Shown: piece after piece, positions 1 through 8,147 of the stretch
Position numbering within the stretch: position 1 is the stretch's first letter
Layout: every line of letters begins with the position of its first letter
Made by a program: the position numbers and the translations under genes
Assembly: GCA_900546275.1 (NCBI GenBank)
Contig: URCH01000001.1
Span: 135,918-199,917, forward strand
Direction of reading: 5' to 3'
Origin: an uncultured Mycoplasmatota bacterium
GTDB lineage: Bacteria > Bacillota_I > Bacilli_A > RF39 > UBA660
DNA: 64,000 bases
Notes under the pieces: generated by a model
Databases searched by the model: none
What the model saw: the letters and a program-made list of their open reading frames with translations, nothing else
What the model was told of the DNA's origin: nothing

Positions 1-910
1 AAAAATAATTAGGTGTTTCTTTTAAAAGAATTATATTTTCAAGAAATTTTATAGTTTGTTCTGTTATTTTTTTTATGTTTATTCCATTTTCATCATAATT
101 ATTTAATAAACATAAAGTTTCATCTAATTTCAAATTTAAAATATTATTTACAAATTCATTTATACTATTAAAATTTAATGTACCACTTACCTCATGTACG
201 TCTTTTTCTGTAATATTAGACTGTAAATCAGAATATGCAATTACTTGATCTAATAAACTAATTGAGTCACGCATACCACCATCACTCAAAACGGCAATCT
301 CATGTAATGCATCTTCATCTATTGATATATTTTCTTGATTTGAAATATATTTTAATCTGTTTACAATTTCTTTATCTGATATTTTTTTAAAATCAAAACG
401 CTGGCATCTTGATAAAATCGTACTTGGAATTTTATGAGGTTCTGTAGTAGCCAATATAAATATAGCGTGGCTTGGTGGTTCTTCTAAAGTTTTTAATAAA
501 GCATTAAAAGCACCTGTGGTTAACATATGTACTTCATCTATAATATATATTTTAAATTTACTATAAGTAGGTACTAATGAAACTTTATTACGAATTTCAC
601 GTATTTCATCTACACCATTGTTTGAAGCAGCATCTATTTCTATTATATCAGTGTTTTGTTTTAAATTAGTTTTTGTACAACTTACACAAACATCACAAGG
701 AACGGTATCATTTGGATTTAAACAATTAATTATTTTAGCAAAGGCCTTAGCCATACTTGTTTTTCCTGTTCCCCTTGGTCCTGTAAACAAATAAGCATGT
801 GTGATTTTATTATTTTTAATTGAATTTAATAGTGTTTTTACAATAACATCTTGTCCCACTATATCATTTAAATTACTAGGGCGATACTTTCTATATAATG
901 CCTGATACAT
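1..910 (-). CDS. dnaX: DNA polymerase III subunit gamma/tau, N-terminal part (runs off the window)
   Basis: Clamp-loader ATPase that loads the beta sliding clamp during replication. About 303 residues are visible from the ATG at 910 (RBS GAGGTGAAAT). They hold the Walker A GPRGTGKTS near residue 45, a four-Cys zinc module around residues 64-79, the DEVHM Walker B, a TTEPHK sensor segment and the GGMRDS sensor-2 motif. The C-terminal tau part lies outside, so any programmed frameshift cannot be judged. It follows the SRP RNA and tadA on the same strand, a familiar Firmicutes order. Identity is certain; the 3' end is not in view. Confidence 0.95.
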   Translation of the reverse strand, partial: MYQALYRKYRPSNLNDIVGQDVIVKTLLNSIKNNKITHAYLFTGPRGTGKTSMAKAFAKIINCLNPNDTVPCDVCVSCTKTNLKQNTDIIEIDAASNNGVDEIREIRNKVSLVPTYSKFKIYIIDEVHMLTTGAFNALLKTLEEPPSHAIFILATTEPHKIPSTILSRCQRFDFKKISDKEIVNRLKYISNQENISIDEDALHEIAVLSDGGMRDSISLLDQVIAYSDLQSNITEKDVHEVSGTLNFNSINEFVNNILNLKLDETLCLLNNYDENGINIKKITEQTIKFLENIILLKETPNYF

Positions 911-967
911 ATTTCACCTCATTTCATATATATTATAACATTAAATTTTTTATTTTAAGACAAAAGA

Positions 968-1384
968 TTATCTTTTATTTTGAAAAAATTTTTGTAAAAG
1001 TTGAGCTGATTCAAGTGTCATATTACCCTTTACTATTTTAATTTTTTTTGTATCTATTTTATTCAAATATCCAAATTTTTCATTTTCTATTGCATAATAA
1101 ATTTTTTTTATTCTGCTTTGAATAATTGCACCTGTACACATCATACAAGGTTCCATAGTTATATATATTTCACAATCATCTAAATGCCACGTTTTTAATT
1201 TTTTACAAGCTTTTTCAATTGCAATAATTTCAGCATGTTTAGTTGTACATTGATATTTTTCTTTTTTATTATATGCCTTAGAAATTACAACATTATCTTT
1301 AACAATTACAGCACCAACTGGAACCTCTCCATTTTCATAAGCTTTTTCAGCTTCTTTATATGCGATTTTCATATATTTTTCCAT
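968..1384 (-). CDS. tadA: tRNA adenosine(34) deaminase TadA
   Basis: Deaminates A34 to inosine in tRNA-Arg(ACG). The 138-residue protein has the zinc and catalytic motif HAE near residue 50 and PCMMC near residue 80, with the N-terminal GEVPVGAVIV typical of TadA. The start at 1384 has an AGGTGAT ribosome-binding site. It lies between the SRP RNA gene upstream and dnaX downstream, and may be read through from the SRP RNA promoter. Another deaminase of the same superfamily (guaD) occurs near the other end of the window but has the guanine-deaminase PCPMC form. Confidence 0.95.
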   Translation of the reverse strand: MEKYMKIAYKEAEKAYENGEVPVGAVIVKDNVVISKAYNKKEKYQCTTKHAEIIAIEKACKKLKTWHLDDCEIYITMEPCMMCTGAIIQSRIKKIYYAIENEKFGYLNKIDTKKIKIVKGNMTLESAQLLQKFFQNKR

Positions 1385-1409
1385 TTAATCACCTTTTTTT
1401 CAAAAAAAA

Positions 1410-1480
1410 GCACACGTAATTAGAGGCTCTTAAGGCTGCTGTTTTCCAACTCTGACCTGATTCAAACATAATTACTGTGC
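1410..1480 (-). ncRNA. ffs: Bacterial small signal recognition particle RNA (4.5S-like)
   Basis: On the minus strand the conserved SRP domain IV core is clear: CAGGTCAGAG, a GGAA tetraloop closed by GTT/AAC, then ACAGCAGCC. The ends pair (5' GCACA-GTAATTA with TAATTAC-G-TGTGC 3', one bulged G), giving a closed rod of about 71 nt. A run of eight T follows directly, so the terminal helix probably also serves as terminator. A -10 element ends 7 bases before the inferred 5' end. This is the short form without an Alu domain, as in Mollicutes, unlike the ~270-nt Bacillus RNA. Confidence 0.93.
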
Positions 1481-1486
1481 ATTAAT

Positions 1487-1515
1487 AATATATAATATAT
1501 TAGACTTTATATCAA
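1487..1515 (-). promoter_or_regulatory. Promoter of the SRP RNA gene
   Basis: Minus-strand TTGATA (1515-1510), a 17-bp spacer and TATATT (1492-1487). The RNA start at 1480 falls 7 bases downstream. The -35 box is only 10 bp from the first parS site. Confidence 0.65.
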
Positions 1516-1525
1516 GTTTTAATGA

Positions 1526-1856
1526 TGTTTCACGTGAAACATATTTCGTTTTTATATTTAAACATTTATAATCCTAAACTACATTGAAATTATATCTTGT
1601 TTATATATTTAAATTTAATTTTATTATCAATGTTTCACGTGAAACATATTTTATTTTTACATTTAGATATTTATAATCTTAAACTATATTGGAATTTAAT
1701 CTTATTTTTATATTTAATTTAAATTACATTACCAATGTTTCACGTGAAACATATTTTGTTTTCATATTTAAACGTTTATAATCCTAAACTATATTGAAAT
1801 TTGATCTTATTTTTATATTTAATTTAAATTACATTATCAATGTTTCACGTGAAACA
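1526..1856. repeat. Tandem parS array: three 105-bp units plus a terminal parS
   Basis: Four identical copies of the 16-bp palindrome TGTTTCACGTGAAACA lie at 1526-1541, 1631-1646, 1736-1751 and 1841-1856, exactly 105 bp apart. The DNA between them is also repeated (for example TTTATAATC, TAAACTA, ATTGAAATT, TATTTAATTTAAATTACATTA), so this is a true tandem duplication with some divergence. The 16-mer is the consensus centromere site bound by Spo0J/ParB. The array fills the 430-bp gap between the SRP RNA gene and the gyrA terminator, about 9 kb from the origin. No ORF is visible in it. Confidence 0.95.
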
Positions 1857-1864
1857 TTGATAAT
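1833..1864. repeat. Perfect 32-bp palindrome centred on the fourth parS
   Basis: The parS copy at 1841-1856 is extended by ATTATCAA on the left and its exact complement TTGATAAT on the right, giving a 32-bp perfect inverted repeat. The other three copies have only the left-hand extension or none. Confidence 0.9.
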
Positions 1865-1895
1865 ATTTAGTTAATATAAATATATTTAATAAAAT

Positions 1896-1924
1896 AAAAT
1901 GACGTCATTAATAAACGTCATTTT
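1896..1924 (-). terminator. gyrA transcription terminator
   Basis: AAAATGACGT (1896-1905) pairs with ACGTCATTTT (1915-1924) across a 9-base loop, with a T-rich tail on the minus strand just after the gyrA stop at 1930. Confidence 0.85.
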
Positions 1925-1929
1925 ATATA

Positions 1930-4380
1930 TTAATTATTTTCTAAATTTTCTTTATCAGAATCATCATATTTTTCAACTAACGCAACAGTACTTACCTTTT
2001 GATTATCTTTTAGATTAATTAATCTAACACCTTGTGCAACTCTACCTGTAGAAGAAACCTGATCTAATGGTAACCTAATAATAATTCCATTATTAGTAAT
2101 AATAAGTAAATCACAATCACCTTTTACACATTTAAATGAAACTATATTACCATTTTTTTCAGTTATATTAAGTGCTTTAACACCTTTGCTACCTCTATGT
2201 GTAATTCTATATTCTTCTACATTAGTTTTTTTACCATAACCATTTTCAGTAACAACTAAAACTTGTTCATCTTTATCAGCTATCTCGCAGCCAACACATA
2301 CTCCGTTTCCAACATCTATTCCTCTTACACCTGATGCAGTTCTATCCATAACTCTTATTTCGTTTTCATCAAATCTAATCATTCGACCATTTGATGAACC
2401 AATTAAAATTTCTTTATTGCCATCTGTTTTTTTAGCAAACAACAAACTATCATTTTCTTTTAATGATATTGCTAATTTACCATTTTTTCTTATACTATCA
2501 AATTTTGATATCTTAGTTCTCTTAACTAAACCACTTTGTGTACAAAATACAATATATTCGTTTTTATCTTCATTTTCAACGGATAACATAGTTGTTACGA
2601 TTTCATTTTTATCGATAGGTAATAAATTTATTATTGGCAATCCTTTAGATTGTCTGCTAAATTCTGGGATTTCGTATCCTTTAATTCTGTATACCTTTCC
2701 CTTGTTTGTAAAGAATAATATATAATCATGAGTTTTCATAGTAATAAGATATTTTGCAAAATCTTCTTCATTTGTAGTCATACCTTTTATACCTACCCCG
2801 CCCCTATTTTGAGTTCGATAAGTTTCACTATTAACTCTCTTTATATATCCTTTATCCGTTAGAGTTACTATTATATCTTCAACTGGTATTAAAGATTCAT
2901 CTTCTATATAATCAATTGAAGTCATATCAATACTAGTTTTTCTATCATCTGAATATTTATTCTTAATTTCCAATAACTCTTTTTTGATAATATCTAGTAC
3001 CCTTTGTTCACTACCAAGAATTAACTTTAATTCTTCTATTAATTTTAATAATTCATTTAATTCTTGTTCAATTTTATCTTTTTCTAAGCCAGTTAATCTA
3101 CGTAATTTTAATTCCAAAATACTTTCTGCTTGAATCTGAGTAAAATTAAAGCGTAAGATAAGTTTTTCTTTTGCTATCACATCTGATTTTGATTCTTTAA
3201 TAATTTTTATTACTTCATCAATGTTATCAAGTGCAATTTTATATCCTTCCAAAATATGAACCCTTTTTTCAGCTTTTTCTAATTCAAAACGAGTTCTTCT
3301 AATTACAACTTCTTTTTGATAATCTATATATTTTGAAATTATATCTTTTAATGGTAAAGTTTTTGGAACACCATTATCAAGCATTAAAAAGATTATTCCA
3401 TAATTAGTTTGGAAAGAAGTGTGTTTATATAAATTATTTAAAACTACTTGAGGATTTGCATCCTTTTTTAAAGTAATTGTAATTTTTACACCATCTTTTA
3501 AATCAGTATGATAATCTGATATTCCATCAATAACTTTGGTATGAACTAATTCAGCAACTTTATTTTTTAACTCTAAAGTATTTATTCCATAAGGAACCTC
3601 ATCTATTATTATATAATTTTTTCCGTTATTTTCTTCTATTCTAGCCCTACTACGAATAGTAATTGTTCCTCTTCCTGTTTCATAAGCTTTTTTAATTCCA
3701 GAATTACCTAATATAACGCCACCTGTTGGAAAATCTGGCCCTTTGATATATTGCATTAATCCTAATGTATCTATTTCTGGATTATCTATATAAGCAATAC
3801 ATCCATCTATAACTTCACCTAAATTATGTGGTGGAATATTAGTAGCCATACCAACTGCAATTCCCATTGTACCATTTACCAATATATTTGGAAATTTAGA
3901 AGGCAATACAGAAGGTTCTTTTTCAGATTCATCAAAATTTGAAGTAAAATCAACTGTATTTTTATAAATATCGCGTAGTAATTCCAATGATATTTTTGAT
4001 AAACGAGATTCCGTGTAACGCATTGCTGCTGCTCCATAACCTTCAATATTACCAAAATTTCCATGTCCATCTACTAAAGGATATCTATAACTAAAATCTT
4101 GAGCCATTCTAACCATGGCTTCATATATACTTGAATCTCCATGTGGATGATATTTACCCATAACATCCCCAACAATTCTCGCACTTTTTTTATGAGGTTT
4201 ATCTGGAGTATAATTTGATTCATACATTGACCATAAAATTCTACGATGAACAGGTTTTAGTCCATCTCTAAGATCAGGTAACGCACGTGAAACAATTACA
4301 CTCATTGAATATTCAAGAAATGAGGATTCTACTTCATTTACTATATTATTTTCTTGTTTTCTATCTCTACTATGATCCAT
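1930..4380 (-). CDS. gyrA: DNA gyrase subunit A
   Basis: Breaks and rejoins DNA in the gyrase A2B2 complex that adds negative supercoils. The 816 residues match the family length. The catalytic Tyr is at 122 in AAMRYTE, as in E. coli numbering; the quinolone region HPHGDSSIYE has Ser83 and Glu87, the ordinary sensitive Gram-positive form. A GyrA-box-like QNRGGVG near residue 540 and six C-terminal beta-propeller blades follow, which separates it from ParC. It is 11 bp downstream of gyrB and probably cotranscribed. Confidence 0.97.
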   Translation of the reverse strand: MDHSRDRKQENNIVNEVESSFLEYSMSVIVSRALPDLRDGLKPVHRRILWSMYESNYTPDKPHKKSARIVGDVMGKYHPHGDSSIYEAMVRMAQDFSYRYPLVDGHGNFGNIEGYGAAAMRYTESRLSKISLELLRDIYKNTVDFTSNFDESEKEPSVLPSKFPNILVNGTMGIAVGMATNIPPHNLGEVIDGCIAYIDNPEIDTLGLMQYIKGPDFPTGGVILGNSGIKKAYETGRGTITIRSRARIEENNGKNYIIIDEVPYGINTLELKNKVAELVHTKVIDGISDYHTDLKDGVKITITLKKDANPQVVLNNLYKHTSFQTNYGIIFLMLDNGVPKTLPLKDIISKYIDYQKEVVIRRTRFELEKAEKRVHILEGYKIALDNIDEVIKIIKESKSDVIAKEKLILRFNFTQIQAESILELKLRRLTGLEKDKIEQELNELLKLIEELKLILGSEQRVLDIIKKELLEIKNKYSDDRKTSIDMTSIDYIEDESLIPVEDIIVTLTDKGYIKRVNSETYRTQNRGGVGIKGMTTNEEDFAKYLITMKTHDYILFFTNKGKVYRIKGYEIPEFSRQSKGLPIINLLPIDKNEIVTTMLSVENEDKNEYIVFCTQSGLVKRTKISKFDSIRKNGKLAISLKENDSLLFAKKTDGNKEILIGSSNGRMIRFDENEIRVMDRTASGVRGIDVGNGVCVGCEIADKDEQVLVVTENGYGKKTNVEEYRITHRGSKGVKALNITEKNGNIVSFKCVKGDCDLLIITNNGIIIRLPLDQVSSTGRVAQGVRLINLKDNQKVSTVALVEKYDDSDKENLENN

Positions 4381-4391
4381 ACATTAACCTC

Positions 4392-6314
4392 CTATATATC
4401 CAAATTTTGTGCATATACTGCATTTTGTTCAATAAAATCACGACGTGGTTCTACTTCTTCACCCATTAATTTATTAAATACTGCATCAGCTGCTATTATG
4501 TCATCAACTGTTATTCTACGAAGAATTCTTTTTTCTATATCCATTGTTGTTTCATTTAATTCTTCAGCATCCATTTCACCTAAACCTTTCATACGAGTTA
4601 TTTCAGGTTTAGCATTATTCAATTTGGATAAGTATTCATCTCTTTCTTCTTCATTTAAAACATATTTAATAGTTTTTCCATGTTTAATACAGAATAATGG
4701 TGGTTGAGCTGCATATACATGCCCTGCTTCAACGATTGGTCTAAAAAATCTATAAAATAAAGTTAATAACAATACACGAATATGTGAACCATCTACATCG
4801 GCATCGGTCATAATAATTATTTTATCATAACGTAATTTACTTAAATTAAATTCTTGACCTATACCAGTTCCAAATGCTGTTATTATTGTTCTTATTTCTT
4901 CATTTGCTAAAGCTCTATCCATTCTAGCTTTTTCTACATTTAATATCTTACCTCTTAACGGTAATATTGCTTGAGTCATACTATTTCTACCTTTTATAGC
5001 TGAACCTCCGGCTGAATCCCCTTCGACTAAAAATAATTCACAAATTGAAGGATCTTTTTCTTTACAATCAACTAGTTTTCCACCAAAATTAACAACATCT
5101 AAATCGTTTTTTCTTCTTGTTAATTCCCTAGCCTTTTTTGCAGCTACTCTAGCTCTTGCTGCCAACATAGATTTTTCCACAATAATTCTTGCTTTATCTG
5201 GATTTTCAAGTAAAAATCTTTCAAATCCTTGTGAAAAAACATTATCTGCAAGTTTTCTAACTTCAGAATTTCCTAATCTACCTTTAGTTTGACCTTCAAA
5301 TTGTGGATTAGGATGTTTACATGAGACAATCATCGTTAATCCTTCTTTAACATCGTCACCTGATAATGCTTCGTCTTTTTCTTTTAAAATATTATTTTTT
5401 CTAGCATAATTATTTATGATTCTTGTTAAAGCTCTTCTAACACCTTCTTCATGAGTACCACCATCATGAGTATTAATATTATTAACAAATGAATAAATTC
5501 TTGTATTTTCATCAGATGTATATTGCATTGCAACTTCAAAAACAATATTATCTTCTTCACCTTCTAGATGAATAATTTCATCATGAATAGGAGTTTTTCC
5601 TTTATTTATGAATTTTACATATTCGCTTATTCCACCCTCATAAAGAAATGTTTCACCAGTAGTATCAACCATATCACGATCATCTCTTAATGTAAGTCTT
5701 AACCCTTTATTTAAAAAGGCTAATTCACGTGTTCTAGTTTTAAGTGTTGAATAATCAAATATATCAGTATCAAATATTTCTGGATCTGGTTTAAATGTTA
5801 CTGTAGTTCCTGTTCTATTAATGTCACAATCACCAACTACTGTTAATTTTTGAGTTGTTTTTCCACCATTTTCAAATTTTACTTCGTAAATCTTTCCTTC
5901 TTTATACACAGTTACATTTACCCATTTTGATAAGGCATTTACAACACTTGCTCCTACACCGTGTAATCCGCCAGATACTTTGTATCCGCCTCCACCAAAT
6001 TTTCCACCAGCATGTAATACTGTATATACTGTTTCAACTGTAGAAATATGAGTTTTTGGATGAACTCCTACAGGAATTCCACGTCCATCATCTTTAACTG
6101 TTACTGAATTATCTTTATTTATTATAATTTCTATATTCTTACAATATCCAGCTAATGCTTCATCAATTGAATTATCAACAATTTCCCATACTAGATGATG
6201 TAATCCTTTTACATCTGTTGTACCTATGTACATACCAGGACGTTTTCTAACTGCCTCTAATCCTTCTAAAACTTGAATATCCGATGCATCATAATGTTCA
6301 TTACTTTTATCCAT
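4392..6314 (-). CDS. gyrB: DNA gyrase subunit B
   Basis: ATPase subunit of gyrase. The 640-residue protein has the GHKL ATP site (NSIDEALAG near residue 48, GLHGVGAS near 117), the TOPRIM motifs EGDSAGGSA and DADVDGSH that bind Mg, and the PLRGKILNVEKA segment. The C-terminus RRDFIEQNA is typical of GyrB. Its start overlaps the recF end by 8 bp, indicating translational coupling in a recF-gyrB-gyrA operon. Confidence 0.97.
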   Translation of the reverse strand: MDKSNEHYDASDIQVLEGLEAVRKRPGMYIGTTDVKGLHHLVWEIVDNSIDEALAGYCKNIEIIINKDNSVTVKDDGRGIPVGVHPKTHISTVETVYTVLHAGGKFGGGGYKVSGGLHGVGASVVNALSKWVNVTVYKEGKIYEVKFENGGKTTQKLTVVGDCDINRTGTTVTFKPDPEIFDTDIFDYSTLKTRTRELAFLNKGLRLTLRDDRDMVDTTGETFLYEGGISEYVKFINKGKTPIHDEIIHLEGEEDNIVFEVAMQYTSDENTRIYSFVNNINTHDGGTHEEGVRRALTRIINNYARKNNILKEKDEALSGDDVKEGLTMIVSCKHPNPQFEGQTKGRLGNSEVRKLADNVFSQGFERFLLENPDKARIIVEKSMLAARARVAAKKARELTRRKNDLDVVNFGGKLVDCKEKDPSICELFLVEGDSAGGSAIKGRNSMTQAILPLRGKILNVEKARMDRALANEEIRTIITAFGTGIGQEFNLSKLRYDKIIIMTDADVDGSHIRVLLLTLFYRFFRPIVEAGHVYAAQPPLFCIKHGKTIKYVLNEEERDEYLSKLNNAKPEITRMKGLGEMDAEELNETTMDIEKRILRRITVDDIIAADAVFNKLMGEEVEPRRDFIEQNAVYAQNLDI

Positions 6315-7428
6315 TTTTTTCCACCTCTTTTATTATAGTTCCATTCATAATTTTGAATATTTTAGAATTTAATAATACTTTTTTATTAATATTTTTTAAA
6401 TCTGTCGTAGTAATAATAGATTGAATATTATTATTAATATATTTAAGTAATAAATTTCTTTTTTTATTATCTAATTCGCTAAATACATCATCCAATAATA
6501 GTATTGGAAATGAGTTTTTATAATATTTAAATATTTCAACCTCTGATAATTTCATCGAAAGCACGGCAATTCTTTGTTGACCTTGTGAGCCATATGATTT
6601 TAGATTTTTTTCATCAATAAAAAATTCATAATCGTCTAAATGAGGTCCAATTAGTGATTTTTTTAATCTAAACTCATCTTTTTCTTTTTCTTCTAGCTTT
6701 CGCTTTAAGTTTTTAATTATCTCATTTCTATCATTAATTATATCTATAGAAGGTTTATATTTTACATAAAATTTTTTTATTCCCGTCAATTTATAATATA
6801 TATCTTCTGCATTTGAATTTATTTTATCAATATATTTTTTTCTTAATAAATATATTGATACTGCTCTATTAACAATATGTTCATTTAAAATTTTAAAATA
6901 TTGTTTATCAGAATCATTTAATAAATTTTTATTTTTCAGAAATTTATTTTTAATCTTTATCAATTTATTATAATCATTTAAAATAATCATATAATTTGAT
7001 TGTAATTGACTTAATTGTGTATTTATATACTTTCTTCTTATAATAGGATTTCCTTTTACCAATTCAAGATCTTCAGGATAAAAAAATATAATATTAAGTT
7101 TTGAAATATAATTACTTACTTTTTTTTCAACATTTGAATCAATTGTAAGTATTTTTTCAGTTTGTGATAATTTTACAGAAAGTTTTGTTTTAATTTCATT
7201 ATTTAAAAGAGTACCAGAAATACTAGCTTGTTTGGAATTATTATAAATTAAATTATTATCTATATACATACGATGCGATTTTGTAAGCGCTAAAACATAT
7301 ATAGATTCCAATAAATTTGTCTTTCCTTGTCCATTATCACCATATATTATATTTATTTTATCAGATAGCTTAATTTTAACATTTTTATAATTTCTAAAAT
7401 TATTTAATTTAATATCTGTTAAAATCAT
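6307..7428 (-). CDS. recF: DNA replication and repair protein RecF
   Basis: SMC-like ATPase that loads RecA at gaps with RecO and RecR. The 373 residues begin with the RecF LxNFRNY motif, then Walker A GDNGQGKT at 30-37, the signature SYGSQGQQR near residue 285, and Walker B LLLDDVFSELD. Length is normal for the family. It sits between comK and gyrB; the usual yaaA gene upstream of recF is absent. Confidence 0.95.
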   Translation of the reverse strand: MILTDIKLNNFRNYKNVKIKLSDKINIIYGDNGQGKTNLLESIYVLALTKSHRMYIDNNLIYNNSKQASISGTLLNNEIKTKLSVKLSQTEKILTIDSNVEKKVSNYISKLNIIFFYPEDLELVKGNPIIRRKYINTQLSQLQSNYMIILNDYNKLIKIKNKFLKNKNLLNDSDKQYFKILNEHIVNRAVSIYLLRKKYIDKINSNAEDIYYKLTGIKKFYVKYKPSIDIINDRNEIIKNLKRKLEEKEKDEFRLKKSLIGPHLDDYEFFIDEKNLKSYGSQGQQRIAVLSMKLSEVEIFKYYKNSFPILLLDDVFSELDNKKRNLLLKYINNNIQSIITTTDLKNINKKVLLNSKIFKIMNGTIIKEVEKNG

Positions 7429-7552
7429 ACTATGCCTCTTTTCACGTTAAAAATGCTCATTTATAAATTTTATATAAAATAAATACTCCTATACACACTT
7501 AATATTATAACATAAAAACACATAAAAAGAGTAAAAAATAATATTTTTACCC

Positions 7553-8008
7553 TTAATTTTGAATTAATTTTCTTGTTTTTAAAATATTTTCCAATCTTAA
7601 TGCTCTAAATATTTGATTTTCAAATGAAAATATTGATAAATCAAATTCTAAATTAATTCCATTTTTAAAATTTACTAATACCTTATTATCATTTTTTATA
7701 TAATTATTAATATTTTTTAATGATATCCAAGAACAATTATCTAATCTTGGAGAATTCGTAGGAAAAAATATTAATTCTTGCGTTTCTTCTATTATAATTG
7801 GAAGTTTATAACTAACACCTAATATATTTTTTGCACCTTCATATCTTCCCACATAAGAACTACCAAAATATTTACAACTATGATTAATTATATCAGCCAC
7901 ACTCTTATTAATTATAAAATTTGAATCATGTTCATATATTTTACTTATATTAGATTCAACTGGTATTATAGCAAGTGTAGACTTATTTATTTCATAATTA
8001 TCCAACAT
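7553..8008 (-). CDS. comK: ComK-like competence transcription factor
   Basis: In Bacillus, ComK switches on DNA-uptake genes by binding paired AAAA-N5-TTTT boxes. This 151-residue protein carries the ComK core: STLAIIPVES, then SCKYFGSSYVGR near residues 44-55, LPIIIEETQELIFFPT near 69-84, CSWISL near 92, and FENQIFRALRL near 128-138. The start at 8008 has a strong GGAGGTGA site. It stops about 35-40 residues short of the Bacillus protein (192 aa) and lacks the tail that holds the MecA-binding FMLYP motif. It lies between dnaN and recF. Family call firm; role in DNA uptake here is inferred. Confidence 0.88.
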   Translation of the reverse strand: MLDNYEINKSTLAIIPVESNISKIYEHDSNFIINKSVADIINHSCKYFGSSYVGRYEGAKNILGVSYKLPIIIEETQELIFFPTNSPRLDNCSWISLKNINNYIKNDNKVLVNFKNGINLEFDLSIFSFENQIFRALRLENILKTRKLIQN

Positions 8009-8120
8009 ACTTCACCTCCCCTATATCTAATTTTCCAAAAAAAAACTAGATTTCCTTTTTTATACACTATTTTTTTTGCGAAATTTGTTGAATTTTGTAG
8101 AAAAAATTAAATTTTTTGAA

Positions 8121-8147
8121 AAAAAAAGAATTAATTAGCCAATTCTT
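8121..8147 (-). terminator. dnaN terminator
   Basis: On the minus strand AAGAATT, an 8-base loop, AATTCTT and a long T run (8121-8127). The hairpin includes the last codons of dnaN, so it separates dnaN from comK. Confidence 0.6.

Noticed and set aside
4279..4294. A half parS-like sequence (TAACGCACGTGAAACA) inside gyrA
   Set aside because: Four mismatches in one arm, and it encodes the conserved IVSRALPD segment of GyrA, so it is explained by coding constraint.
8042..8115. Two AAAA-N5-TTTT-like ComK boxes upstream of comK
   Set aside because: Only one is perfect, the spacing (48 bp) fits none of the known ComK operator spacings, and such motifs are common by chance in DNA this AT-rich. Mentioned only as weak support.
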